From the NCBI GenBank assembly GCA_903929655.1, contig CAIYVS010000033.1, positions 1-16,186 on the forward strand: 16,186 nt of DNA. The letters are read 5' to 3'. Shown here piece by piece: positions 1 to 6,943 of the stretch (the stretch's first letter is position 1; each line of letters starts with the position of its first letter). The notes beneath the pieces are model-generated. The model was not told the DNA's origin. It was given only the letters and a program-made list of their open reading frames with translations, and did no database searches. The stretch is from an uncultured Bacteroidota bacterium. GTDB lineage: Bacteria; Bacteroidota; Bacteroidia; Chitinophagales; Chitinophagaceae. Both the position numbers and the translations under genes were made by a program.

Positions 1-404
1 AAACTTATTTTATGCCTTTTCAAAACATTAAGCCGGTAAGCCAAAAGGAGGTCTATCATTTTATATTGATGCCGTGTTGTCCCCTGGCCTGTATATTCCT
101 TAAAATCAGATACTGATGGGCCTGGTAGTGCTGATGAAAGGCCATCGGTTTCATAGGTATTGAACATAGAATAGCCTGCTATCAACCGCCAGTGTTTATA
201 TACTCTGTGTTCATAAAAGATACCTAACTGGTCGGCCAGTATCGGGTCAACGCCTTCATATCCTAGACCCGGAAAAATAAAATTGGTAAATGAAAGTTTT
301 ATAGAATTGTTATAATCTTTTTGGGCAATTGCATGATTTGAAATGGAAACAAAAAAAAGTGCTGAAATAAATACTTTCCTCGTAATTCTGTAGTTAAGTT
401 TCAT
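1..404 (-). CDS. Secreted/outer-membrane protein, C-terminus cut by window edge
   Basis: The gene runs leftward from an ATG at 404-402 and stays open to the window edge, giving 134 codons without a stop. Residues 1-28 are a clear Sec signal peptide: basic start (MKLNYRITRK), hydrophobic core (VFISALFFVSIS), then a cleavage region ending AIAQ. The mature part (KDYNNSIKLSFTNFIFPG...) has alternating polar and aromatic stretches (FYEHRVYKHWRLIAGY, IDLLLAYRLN), as in beta-strands of small Bacteroidota outer-membrane barrels. I do not recognise a specific family. It starts 82 bp beyond the stop of the LytTR regulator gene on the same strand with no visible hairpin between, so read-through is possible. 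A weak own promoter box (TATCTTTT, 452-459) is also present. Location in the outer membrane is inference. Confidence 0.72.
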   Translation of the reverse strand, partial: MKLNYRITRKVFISALFFVSISNHAIAQKDYNNSIKLSFTNFIFPGLGYEGVDPILADQLGIFYEHRVYKHWRLIAGYSMFNTYETDGLSSALPGPSVSDFKEYTGQGTTRHQYKMIDLLLAYRLNVLKRHKIS

Positions 405-485
405 AGTTTATGTATTTAATAATGATATAGGAAAACATAAATGTACAGAAGAAAAGATAGAATAATTGTTAATGCACCTAAAAAC

Positions 486-1223
486 TCACCATCCCAAAAG
501 CTGTTTCAGTTTGCTCATTCCGCTTTTGCTCACCATCACCTTCGATCCGCAGTGCAATAATGCAATATGGCTTTCTTTTTCATAAGGCTCTATACGGTTT
601 AGCTGGCTCACAGGTACCAGGTAAGAACGGTGTACCCTTACAAATTGTTCCGGGTCCAGGCTTTGCTCCAGTTGGGATAATGTGCTTTTCTTTAAATAGT
701 TTCCATCCTTCGTAAATATCTTCACATAATCATCATTAGCCTCCAGGTATAAAATATCCTGGGCAGGTATGATGCGTATCGTGCCATTGTCCTTTACTAC
801 AATACGGTGCTGGTAACCCTCATACACAATGCCTTCCAGCATGGGGGCTATTGCCTGGGCAGGTTTCTGTGTTGCCTGTTTCAGCCATTTTTGTAGTGCA
901 GTTTCAAAACGCTCACGGCCAATTGGTTTTAGTAAATAATCCACTGCATGCGCCTCAAAAGCTTTTAAGGCATATTCGTCAAATGCAGTTGTAAAGATCA
1001 CAGAAGGAGGCTTATCCAAAAGTTCCAGCATCTCAAAACCCGATACCCTGGGCATCTGCACATCCAGGAAAATAAGATCAGGACTATGTTCCTGTATAGC
1101 CTTAAAACCTTCAAAACCGTCCGCACATTCAGCCACCACTTCAAACTGCGAATGAGCCTGTAGAAAAGTTTTTAATAGCTGTCTTGCCAGCGGTTCATCG
1201 TCTATCAATATCACTTTATACAT
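486..1223 (-). CDS. LytTR-family response regulator
   Basis: A 245-residue two-component response regulator that should bind DNA when phosphorylated by the kinase encoded just upstream. Residues 1-120 are a receiver domain: acidic pair D8/D9, phospho-acceptor D54 in LIFLDVQMP, T78/T79, and the conserved lysine K99 in DYLLKP. Residues about 135-245 form a LytTR DNA-binding domain, with the typical ILYLEANDDYVKI and FVRVHRSYLV segments. Length is normal for the LytR/AlgR family. Its ATG (1223-1221) lies inside the end of the histidine kinase gene, an 8-bp overlap that implies translational coupling. It is the last of four co-directional genes. Target genes are not visible, but three evenly spaced GGTAA sites at 3493-3539 upstream of the operon could be autoregulatory sites (inference). 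Confidence 0.95.
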   Translation of the reverse strand: MYKVILIDDEPLARQLLKTFLQAHSQFEVVAECADGFEGFKAIQEHSPDLIFLDVQMPRVSGFEMLELLDKPPSVIFTTAFDEYALKAFEAHAVDYLLKPIGRERFETALQKWLKQATQKPAQAIAPMLEGIVYEGYQHRIVVKDNGTIRIIPAQDILYLEANDDYVKIFTKDGNYLKKSTLSQLEQSLDPEQFVRVHRSYLVPVSQLNRIEPYEKESHIALLHCGSKVMVSKSGMSKLKQLLGW

Positions 1224-2250
1224 GCTGCTGTGGTATTTTTAAAATAGTTGTAAATGTTTCATCGTCTTTATGGGTTTCCAAGAGGTCTGCACGGCCATAT
1301 AATAAATACAAGCGCCGGTTAATTCCATCCAGCCCGAAACCTGTTCCTTTCGAGGTCTGCATGGATGCATCGTATGGATTAGTGATCTTTATTTCCAGCA
1401 TGGGCGTAATGAGTTGTATGCGCATAGTTATCACCACCTTCCCTGTTTTGCCATACAAGCCAAATTTGATGGCATTCTCCAGCAATGGTTGTAGCAGAAA
1501 AGGGGGTATCACTGCATCATCTGTATAGTCTTTTTTATACTCCACCTGTAGCCGGTCACCAAAACGAATTGACTCAATAGCAAGGTAAGATTGCACATAC
1601 TCCAGTTCTTCATCAATCGGCATGGTATCCTTAGCTTCCCGCTTCACAGAACTCCTCAGGAATTCTGACAATTTGCCGATCATCTCCTGCGCCTTATCAG
1701 GTTCTATCATAATAAGTGCACTGATAGAATTCAGGCTGTTATATAAAAAATGGGGTTGCAATTGCTGTCTTAATTTAAAGAGCTCTGCCTCGCGCACCAA
1801 AGTAGCTGCATCCGACTGTAATTGCAGTTTTTGCTCCAGCGATTCTGTTTTTCTGTTCAGGGCAGTGTAAGTGGCAGTCCAGGCATAAATAACACAGTAA
1901 ATAGTAATGCGCAAAGGCAAAGTCTGCACCAGCCACACATCATAAGCAGGGTTCTTAGGGCTCAGCCATAAACGCAACAATTCAAAATCGAGCACACAAC
2001 TCACCATGCTGAAAAAAACAGCAATGATGATGGCATATAAAATAATGGCCACCGGAGTAGGGTAGGAGCGCACCACCAGGAAAATGCACCAAATGGTAAG
2101 AAAGAAAATACTGATGCTGAGTATATTGTCCTTTACTGCTAGTTCCCGGCTTAAATGTCCTATAGTTGTCAGGGTATAAAAATGGAAAGTGACCGCCACA
2201 ATAAGATGCAGCGTCAATAACCAAATCATATTCCTGGAAAATATGGACAA
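1216..2250 (-). CDS. LytS-type membrane sensor histidine kinase
   Basis: A 344-residue histidine kinase of the His_kinase (PF06580)/LytS class, partner of the LytTR regulator that overlaps its 3' end by 8 bp. The N-terminal 130 residues hold about four membrane segments (roughly 9-30, 44-60, 67-87 and 110-130) with no recognisable ligand-binding domain. A helical linker follows, then the phospho-acceptor H167 in LRQQLQPHFLYNSLNSI, the N-box asparagine N259 in LLQPLLENAIKFG, and the glycine-rich ATP lid GTGFGLDGINRRL (302-314). The longest reading starts at TTG 2250. An ATG at 2229 would remove seven residues (MSIFSRN) and leave no basic residue before the first membrane helix, so I keep TTG, but the choice is open. 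A tetra-heptad repeat (2257-2284) lies in the short gap to the upstream gene. Confidence 0.93.
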   Translation of the reverse strand: MSIFSRNMIWLLTLHLIVAVTFHFYTLTTIGHLSRELAVKDNILSISIFFLTIWCIFLVVRSYPTPVAIILYAIIIAVFFSMVSCVLDFELLRLWLSPKNPAYDVWLVQTLPLRITIYCVIYAWTATYTALNRKTESLEQKLQLQSDAATLVREAELFKLRQQLQPHFLYNSLNSISALIMIEPDKAQEMIGKLSEFLRSSVKREAKDTMPIDEELEYVQSYLAIESIRFGDRLQVEYKKDYTDDAVIPPFLLQPLLENAIKFGLYGKTGKVVITMRIQLITPMLEIKITNPYDASMQTSKGTGFGLDGINRRLYLLYGRADLLETHKDDETFTTILKIPQQHV

Positions 2251-2256
2251 ATGCTA

Positions 2257-2284
2257 TTTATGATTTATGATGTATGATTTATGA
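2257..2284 (-). repeat. Four tandem 7-bp repeats at the DUF4288 stop codon
   Basis: On the minus strand this reads TCATAAA, TCATACA, TCATAAA, TCATAAA with exact 7-bp period. The DUF4288 gene stop codon (2281-2279) is formed by the first heptad, and the rest fills the leader in front of the histidine kinase start. Comparable heptads follow four other genes in the window. Confidence 0.9.
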
Positions 2285-2629
2285 TTGGCTATGACCCAAT
2301 ATTTCCTCTGCTTTAGATAACTTGGGATAGTTTTCCCACAGCGGAGCAGGAACCAGCTCCGGCTCCTTAACAACCGAAAAAAGCATGCACCCATTCTGTA
2401 AAGCCACCGGGCGCAGGTCTTTTACGGCCAGTAATTTCCAGATGATGGTCCTTCCGTGGCGGTCTATCATGGTAGCCTCATCGTCCTCAGCAACTTTTCT
2501 TGCCTCTGTCAAAGCTTCTGTCTCATCTTCAGCATATATCAGTCTCCACTGTTCCTCGTATTGGTCTGTTGGCCTGCCCTCACATTCTATACTATAAACA
2601 AGCTGTGCTATAAATGCTGCTTTATTCAT
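2279..2629 (-). CDS. DUF4288 domain protein
   Basis: A 116-residue soluble protein that looks like the DUF4288 family: an N-terminal FIAQLVYSIECE strand, the EEQWRLIYAEDETEALTEAR segment, and a tryptophan in IIWKLLAVKDLRPV. These proteins are about 100 residues long and have no established function. There is no signal peptide or membrane helix. The start is ATG 2629-2627. It sits between the LiaF-like gene (39 bp upstream) and the LytS-like kinase (28 bp downstream), so it is probably co-transcribed with the regulatory system. A cytoplasmic adaptor or modulator role would be a guess from position only. The family assignment is from memory of its sequence pattern and should be confirmed by profile search. 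Confidence 0.82.
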   Translation of the reverse strand: MNKAAFIAQLVYSIECEGRPTDQYEEQWRLIYAEDETEALTEARKVAEDDEATMIDRHGRTIIWKLLAVKDLRPVALQNGCMLFSVVKEPELVPAPLWENYPKLSKAEEILGHSQS

Positions 2630-2636
2630 TGGGACT

Positions 2637-2671
2637 GGAATTTGGAATTTGTTATTTGTTATTTGCTTTTA
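2637..2671 (-). repeat. Tandem 7-bp repeats after the LiaF-like gene
   Basis: On the minus strand the stop codon TAA (2671-2669) opens a run of five heptads: TAAAAGC, AAATAAC, AAATAAC, AAATTCC, AAATTCC. It fills almost the whole gap up to the DUF4288 start codon. Confidence 0.85.
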
Positions 2672-3433
2672 GTATGATTTTATCTCAATGCTGCCGAACG
2701 AAACGCTACCCCTCAATATCAGTGTTTTCTTTTGTTCGGGGCTGGCCGCGGTCTGCATGCTACGTTCATCCTCCACATTACTGAAAGCCGGGTTGATCTC
2801 GTTTTGTATTTCCCAGTGAGAAGGGACAATAAGTTCCAATCCGCCAAACGATATTTTGACATCCAGTACAATTGTCTTTTCAGTACTGTCCGCCTGCATC
2901 AGGTTGATCTCGCATCCTCCGAAGGTGGCGGATACGGTGCCGCCGTGAAAATCTTTGGATGTTACGAATTCTTTTCTTCCGCCAAATGTGACATCGATAT
3001 TCAAAGTGTTTTCTGATGTAGTATTGGATTGCGTCTGCCCCACAGTTGCCGGGCTAACGGGGTAAAACTTTCGCCTGGGACGGAAGGCTATAGCAAGGCC
3101 TCCTAGGATAAGCGTCACCGGCCATATGAAATGACTGGATGCTACTCCGTTTATGGTGAACTCGGGTGTCAGGTTGGCTATGCCTATTATCATCAGTATC
3201 CACCATGCCGGGTTGCGGAAACCGCTTTTTATGGCTATTAATGCCCCTACCAGGATGAGAACGATAGGCCAGGTAAATACAAAACTAAACCAAATAATAC
3301 CCAGGGTTTTAAGTAATAATAATATACCTATTATAGCAAGGGCTATGCCGAAGATGGCCTTGTCCCTTTGGCGGTGTTGGTGATACTGCTCCCAATCCTG
3401 CCCATACCTGTTTCTGCAATTGCGACGTGACAT
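2669..3433 (-). CDS. LiaF-like membrane protein
   Basis: A 254-residue protein with a LiaI/LiaF-like N-terminal membrane region and a LiaF-type beta-rich C-terminal domain. After a polar basic start (MSRRNCRNRYGQDW), hydrophobic segments lie at about 26-42, 46-70, 74-88 and 102-118, followed by a basic RPRRK stop-transfer. The C-terminal half (about 140-254) contains four related strand motifs, TFGGRKE, TFGGCEI, SFGGLEL and SFGSIEI, typical of the domain. In Firmicutes LiaF inhibits the envelope-stress kinase LiaS; here the gene leads an operon with a LytS/LytTR pair, suggesting an analogous envelope-sensing role (inference). The start ATG is 3433-3431. A promoter of the form TTTC, 19 bp, TACTTTTA (3483-3453, minus strand) precedes it. 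Confidence 0.88.
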   Translation of the reverse strand: MSRRNCRNRYGQDWEQYHQHRQRDKAIFGIALAIIGILLLLKTLGIIWFSFVFTWPIVLILVGALIAIKSGFRNPAWWILMIIGIANLTPEFTINGVASSHFIWPVTLILGGLAIAFRPRRKFYPVSPATVGQTQSNTTSENTLNIDVTFGGRKEFVTSKDFHGGTVSATFGGCEINLMQADSTEKTIVLDVKISFGGLELIVPSHWEIQNEINPAFSNVEDERSMQTAASPEQKKTLILRGSVSFGSIEIKSY

Positions 3434-3452
3434 GTTATTTTAAATTATGTTG

Positions 3453-3483
3453 TAAAAGTATCATAATCAAGCCACCCGCGAAA
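3453..3483 (-). promoter_or_regulatory. Putative Bacteroidota promoter of the LiaF-LytTR operon
   Basis: Minus-strand -33-like TTTC (3483-3480) and -7-like TACTTTTA (3460-3453), separated by 19 bp. Each has one mismatch to the Bacteroidota consensus TTTG / TAnnTTTG. The start codon lies about 20 bp downstream. Confidence 0.4.
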
Positions 3484-3492
3484 GCCTCATTA

Positions 3493-3540
3493 GGTAAGGC
3501 CGAGTTGAAAATCGGTAAAGGGGGAATATTAGTCGGTAAA
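3493..3540. promoter_or_regulatory. Three GGTAA direct repeats at 21-bp period (possible LytTR operator)
   Basis: GGTAA begins at 3493, 3514 and 3535, exactly 21 bp apart each time. The last two extend to TCGGTAAA (3512-3519 and 3533-3540). Two helical turns is the spacing used by LytTR-domain dimers on paired direct repeats. The array lies upstream of the operon that encodes a LytTR regulator. The periodicity is seen; regulator identity is inference. Confidence 0.45.
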
Positions 3541-3638
3541 TGGAATGTGGGGAATATGATCCAAGCCTAATCAAAAGGATATCCCGGAATATAGATATGC
3601 AGCTAAAGACAGCATTCTTTGTTTGATCTTACTTCTAC

Positions 3639-4385
3639 CTAATTGTTCTGCGCTCCGGCATCGATCCATTTCCTGATCTGGGTAATAATACAATCGGCCA
3701 GTTTATTGCCACCAAGCGGCATCGCATTAAATCCGGTCAGGTGCTCCAGGTCGGACAGTAGTTTCCCGTTTTGGGCCTGTACCAGTAAGCTGCTGTAATT
3801 ATCAAGTATGATCCCTCCGCCGGATGAGGAAGCAACTGCAGAAGCGTGGCAGGAATAGCAATTGCTTTTTAAAATGGGCGCTATCGCGGCAGCATAAGTA
3901 AATTTAGTGGTGTCGCACACAACAGCGCAATTTGTATCATTAGGTGCACCTTTGTCTATCCAGCGCTTTATATAACTTAGTTGAGTGCTGTCCAGTTTAG
4001 GCGTAGGAGACTGGGGCATTTTACCTTTGGTACATTCAGTATAAACTTTGCTGGCAGCACTATTGCCTTTTACCAGTCCCTTAGCTAAAATGCCCGTATA
4101 AGTACTCAGGTTATATCCTTTCTTAGCAGTAATTGCATCATGGCAACCGCTTTTTGCGCAGGAGCCCCTAAAGACAGGTAATACATCCCTTTGAAAACAA
4201 ACTGATGTATCCGTGGCTACTGTTGTAGTATCATGATTATTGTTCGTAGCGGTAGTGTCATTTGTTACAATTGGAATAACAGTGGCGGATTTATGTGTGC
4301 AGGCGTAAAAACAGCTAACTGAAAATAGAATAAGTGTAACAAGTGCAGTTTTCTTCACAAGGTATGTGTTTGAATTAATAAGCAT
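3639..4385 (-). CDS. Lipoprotein with two cytochrome-c-like domains
   Basis: A 248-residue exported protein (from ATG 4385) with two tandem c-type heme domains. The N-terminus carries a lipoprotein-like signal (KKTALVTLILFSVSC, with FYAC just after), so the lipidated cysteine is residue 25 or 29. A Thr/Asn/Asp-rich linker (about 40-62) follows. Domain 1 has CAKSGCH (residues 76-82), a CX4CH variant, and a likely axial methionine in KMPQSP (Met123). Domain 2 has a canonical CYSCH (176-180) and AMPLGG (Met222). It resembles Bacteroidota and planctomycete-type exported cytochrome domains. The frame is open back to TTG 4442, but a promoter -7 box at 4414-4421 lies inside that extension, so I prefer ATG 4385 (GTG 4358 is possible). 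The redox partner is unknown. Confidence 0.85.
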   Translation of the reverse strand: MLINSNTYLVKKTALVTLILFSVSCFYACTHKSATVIPIVTNDTTATNNNHDTTTVATDTSVCFQRDVLPVFRGSCAKSGCHDAITAKKGYNLSTYTGILAKGLVKGNSAASKVYTECTKGKMPQSPTPKLDSTQLSYIKRWIDKGAPNDTNCAVVCDTTKFTYAAAIAPILKSNCYSCHASAVASSSGGGIILDNYSSLLVQAQNGKLLSDLEHLTGFNAMPLGGNKLADCIITQIRKWIDAGAQNN

Positions 4386-4413
4386 TGATGTATGGAATAC
4401 AATTAATTGCATG

Positions 4414-4442
4414 CAAAAATACGCGACCGAAAGGACATGCAA
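4414..4442 (-). promoter_or_regulatory. Promoter of the cytochrome-like lipoprotein gene
   Basis: The minus strand has TTG (4442-4440), 18 bp, then TATTTTTG (4421-4414), a perfect TAnnTTTG -7 box. Transcription would start near 4408, giving a leader of about 23 nt to ATG 4385. It excludes the upstream TTG start. Confidence 0.6.
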
Positions 4443-4838
4443 GATTGTAAAATTGTTAAGTCTGTGTAAACAGAAAGCAGCTTATTTTTATTTTAAGTAA
4501 AGCCGACCAGTGGCATAATATAATTGGGTCGCATCCATCTAATGGAGGGCTTATTCTGAAATTTTGCAGGTACTCTTGTTACCGCTTAGCGGACATATTT
4601 GACCTCAACCAAATTAGGAAGCCTCCGGGTGTATGGTGTATATTAGATAGAGATTGCTATTTTTTTTGGTATGCAGTTTACGATACCTAAACAATCAAGA
4701 GATACTATAATACTAATAGGCATTTTCAAATGTCAACTGGTTTTTGTGTGTAGTATTGCTTGCAATCCAATATTTCAGCACTTTATAAAATTGCCGCACA
4801 CATTGGAACTGAGGAAATCAGATCAATACAAATAGCAC
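4443..4838. other. 396-bp intergenic region without a supported gene
   Basis: AT-rich sequence between the small helical protein gene and the cytochrome-like gene, which are both on the minus strand. A plus-strand open frame begins here at 4760 and runs to 5008, antisense to the small gene, but it has no start signal or protein-like composition. I see no hairpin followed by a T-tract, no tRNA and no repeat. Confidence 0.5.
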
Positions 4839-5099
4839 TTATGCTTGCTCCTTCACAGTCCTTTCTTTTTTTATTGCCTCTACGGCTGCACATATCTCGT
4901 AATCTTCGGTCTCTAAAGCAATGCCTTCGCATAAAAAATTCAGGCTCTTATCAGAGAGGTTTAATTCTTTTATTTTGGCTATCATTTCTTCCGGGGGCAG
5001 ACCGCTGAGATGGAGCCTGAGTTTTTCTTTTGCAGCATCTGCATATTTCTCAAGCTCCAGCATTGTTTTCTTAACTTCTTTTTTGGCTTCCTCTTTCAT
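4839..5099 (-). CDS. Small helical cytoplasmic protein, unknown function
   Basis: An 86-residue protein I do not recognise. It is highly charged, lacks a signal peptide or membrane segment, and reads as two or three amphipathic helices: EEAKKEVKKTMLELEKYADAAKEK (residues 3-26), a turn at SGLPPEEM, then MIAKIKELNLSDKSLNFLCEGI and a final DYEICAAVEAIKKE. The Lys/Glu spacing is coding-like, whereas the opposite-strand frames are serine/phenylalanine-rich shadows. The start is ATG 5099-5097. A TATTTTTG box ends only 6 nt upstream, so the transcript may be leaderless or nearly so if that box is used. The gene stands alone between a cytochrome-like gene and a beta-barrel gene on the same strand, and is separated from the latter by a terminator. 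Confidence 0.68.
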   Translation of the reverse strand: MKEEAKKEVKKTMLELEKYADAAKEKLRLHLSGLPPEEMIAKIKELNLSDKSLNFLCEGIALETEDYEICAAVEAIKKERTVKEQA

Positions 5100-5177
5100 A
5101 CATACAAAAATACTGACAAATTAACTGATTTAGACCTTTGCCTCTTCTTTCTTTTACAAAGGCTGGATAAAGGGCTA

Positions 5178-5206
5178 ATAAAAACCCCCGCTGGCCGGGC
5201 GGGGGG
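5178..5206 (-). terminator. Rho-independent terminator of the beta-barrel gene
   Basis: A 7-bp all-GC stem pairs 5185-5191 (CCCCCGC) with 5199-5205 (GCGGGGG) around a 7-nt loop. Read leftward it is followed by TTTTATT (5184-5178). It lies about 20 bp beyond the stop codon of the 5226-6038 gene. Confidence 0.8.
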
Positions 5207-5217
5207 ATAAAAATGAG

Positions 5218-5238
5218 CAAATGATTTATGACTTATGC
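5218..5238 (-). repeat. Short heptad run at the beta-barrel gene stop codon
   Basis: The minus strand reads GCATAAG, TCATAAA, TCATTTG at 7-bp period; the stop codon TAA (5228-5226) is within the middle heptad. The central unit equals the main unit at 2257-2284. Confidence 0.6.
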
Positions 5239-6038
5239 TTCCATATTTTTCCGAGGTTGTAGCTGTAACCTATATCAACTGTGCCGGCACCGGTGTTGTT
5301 CTTGCCATCTGCACTGTTTTTCTGTATATTCAAAAAGCCATAATTGCCACCACCTTCTATAAACAGATTGCCATGTCCTAAACGATAGCTGATGCCGAGG
5401 TTGCCTTCTATGCCAAAATTAGCCATGTGCAACTGGCTCTTTATGTCGTTTGTAGCATTAAAAGACTGTGTGCCTGCGGGCAGTGCGTTTTGCCCGGCTG
5501 CATCGGTATAAAACTCACTATTGCCACTGGTTACCTGGTGTGCAGATACAAGGAAAGCCACGAAAGGACCAGCAGCTATATAAACACGGAACGGCGATTT
5601 TTTAATATCCCATCCGCATTTTGCAAGCAGGGGTATCATCAGGTAATTTAGTTTTGATTCACTGTTATAATTGGCGTAAAGATATTGAGGTGCCTGTCCG
5701 TCGGGAAACAATGCAGCCATAGCAGGAGGCGTAGTAAAGGCCTGCATACCGTTTTTCTTACCGCCCTGCTCTGAGTACTGTGCCATAAGTTCTAAAGAGA
5801 ACATATTTGTTACTTTATACTCTGCAAATACGCCTGCATCTGCACCCAGCCTGGAACTATAGCCCGTGCTGAGTGGGGTTTGATCGCCCGCTGCGGCCGT
5901 TAAATTGGGTATGCTCATACCCCCGCGAATCCCCAAACTGAGATTTTGTGCCTGGGTATTAAAAGCTAAAAGGATGAACGAACTGAGCAAAAGATATAAG
6001 CGTGAAGTATTTACAAATCGTACTTTTTTGTTTCTCAT
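5226..6038 (-). CDS. Outer-membrane beta-barrel protein (PorT/OMP_b-brl_2 type)
   Basis: A 270-residue outer-membrane barrel of the porin-like OMP_b-brl_2 type common in Bacteroidota. Residues 1-31 are a signal peptide: MRNKKVRF, a hydrophobic core LYLLLSSFILLAFN, cleavage near TQAQ. The mature chain opens with NLSLGIRGGMSIPNL and has repeated amphipathic strands such as SLELMAQYSEQGG, YLMIPLLAKCGW, FRVYIAAGPFVAFL, FGIEGNLGISYRLGHGNLFIEGGGNYG and a terminal VDIGYSYNLGKIW. The LMIPLLAK stretch is characteristic. The start ATG 6038 has a strong Shine-Dalgarno AAGGAGG six bases upstream, rare among its neighbours. It is divergent from the SDR gene, with a TAATTTTG box 42 bp upstream. Substrate or partner is unknown; such proteins are often structural or small-solute pores. 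Confidence 0.88.
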   Translation of the reverse strand: MRNKKVRFVNTSRLYLLLSSFILLAFNTQAQNLSLGIRGGMSIPNLTAAAGDQTPLSTGYSSRLGADAGVFAEYKVTNMFSLELMAQYSEQGGKKNGMQAFTTPPAMAALFPDGQAPQYLYANYNSESKLNYLMIPLLAKCGWDIKKSPFRVYIAAGPFVAFLVSAHQVTSGNSEFYTDAAGQNALPAGTQSFNATNDIKSQLHMANFGIEGNLGISYRLGHGNLFIEGGGNYGFLNIQKNSADGKNNTGAGTVDIGYSYNLGKIWKHKS

Positions 6039-6044
6039 GATAAA

Positions 6045-6051
6045 CCTCCTT
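6045..6051 (-). promoter_or_regulatory. Strong Shine-Dalgarno of the beta-barrel gene
   Basis: AAGGAGG on the minus strand with a 6-nt spacer to ATG 6038. It fixes this start codon. Most other genes here have no comparable site. Confidence 0.85.
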
Positions 6052-6080
6052 ATTTTTTATATGGATTGGAAATAATACTG

Positions 6081-6088
6081 CAAAATTA
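6081..6088 (-). promoter_or_regulatory. Promoter -7 box of the beta-barrel gene
   Basis: The minus strand reads TAATTTTG, a perfect TAnnTTTG, 42 bp before ATG 6038. No clear TTTG is seen at -33. Confidence 0.45.
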
Positions 6089-6133
6089 GTGCCAGCAGCC
6101 ATGTCATGGTATGACCTTAATCATACAAAAAAA

Positions 6134-6166
6134 TTGCAATCGTCATATAAAGTGGGTGTAATTTTG
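6134..6166 (+). promoter_or_regulatory. Promoter of the SDR gene
   Basis: TTG at 6134-6136, a 22-bp spacer, then TAATTTTG at 6159-6166 (perfect -7 consensus). The leader to ATG 6194 would be about 22 nt. Confidence 0.5.
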
Positions 6167-6193
6167 CAATCTCAATAGTGAAAAACAAATAGA

Positions 6194-6943
6194 ATGAAAA
6201 CATTGGAAAACAAAGTCGCCATCGTTACTGGGGCAGGTATGGGTATTGGCAAAGCTATTGCATTACTCTATGCTGCTGAAGGTGCAAAAGTAGTGGTATC
6301 AGATATTAATGAACAAGCGGGTAATGAAGTACTTGCAGAGCTGCTAAAGAATGGCGCTGAGGCCATCTTTGTAAAAGCAAACACAGCTATTCCCGCTGAG
6401 CAGGAAGCATTGGTAAACGAAACAGTGAAACATTTTGGTGCATTGCATATTGCCTGTAATAATGCAGGTATAGGCGGTCCGCTGGCCCCGGTGGGTGAAT
6501 ACCCGCTTGATGGCTGGGAAAAAGTCATTAATATCAATCTGTCAGGAGTCTTTTATGGCATGCGTTACCAGCTGCCTGCTATGTTAGCCAGCGGCGGTGG
6601 CAGCATTGTGAATATTTCATCTATTTTAGGCCAGGTGGGAACACCAACATCGCCTGCTTATGTTGCAGCAAAACATGGTGTGGTAGGACTTACAAAATCT
6701 GCGGCGCTTGCCTATGCTAATAAAAACATCCGTGTCAATGCCGTGGGGCCGGGCTATATAAAAACACCTCTGCTTAATGCTTTGGATGAAGCTACTATGA
6801 ATTTCCTGACAACCTTGCATCCCATTGGTCGCCTGGGCGAAGCTTCTGAAGTAGCTGAATTAGTTTTGTGGCTCAGCTCCTCAAAATCGTCATTCGTAAC
6901 GGGATCTTATTATGCAATAGATGGTGGCTACCTGGCGCAATAG
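6194..6943 (+). CDS. SDR-family NAD(P)-dependent oxidoreductase
   Basis: A 249-residue classical short-chain dehydrogenase/reductase of full family length. The Rossmann glycine motif is TGAGMGIG (12-19). D37 at the end of the second strand (VVVSDIN) favours NAD(H) over NADP(H). NNAG is at 89-92. The catalytic tetrad is N115, S143, Y156 and K160 (YVAAK). The C-terminal PGYIKTPL and ITG-like SFVTGSYYAIDGGY motifs are present. It resembles the FabG / glucose-1-dehydrogenase-like group, but the substrate cannot be read from sequence. It is transcribed alone from its own promoter, divergent from the beta-barrel gene; the next gene starts 160 bp downstream with its own signals, so no pathway context is given. 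Confidence 0.94.
   Translation: MKTLENKVAIVTGAGMGIGKAIALLYAAEGAKVVVSDINEQAGNEVLAELLKNGAEAIFVKANTAIPAEQEALVNETVKHFGALHIACNNAGIGGPLAPVGEYPLDGWEKVININLSGVFYGMRYQLPAMLASGGGSIVNISSILGQVGTPTSPAYVAAKHGVVGLTKSAALAYANKNIRVNAVGPGYIKTPLLNALDEATMNFLTTLHPIGRLGEASEVAELVLWLSSSKSSFVTGSYYAIDGGYLAQ

Noticed and set aside
1184..1528. Plus-strand frame of 114 codons over the histidine kinase gene
   Set aside because: It lies wholly antisense to the kinase and regulator genes, whose motifs are intact, and it has no recognisable protein features.
2257..2284. Phase-variation switch acting on the histidine kinase reading frame
   Set aside because: The heptads are outside the kinase reading frame, so changes in copy number would alter only spacing, not the frame.
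4386..4442. N-terminal extension of the cytochrome-like lipoprotein to TTG 4442
   Set aside because: A perfect -7 promoter box lies inside the extension, and the signal peptide begins after it.
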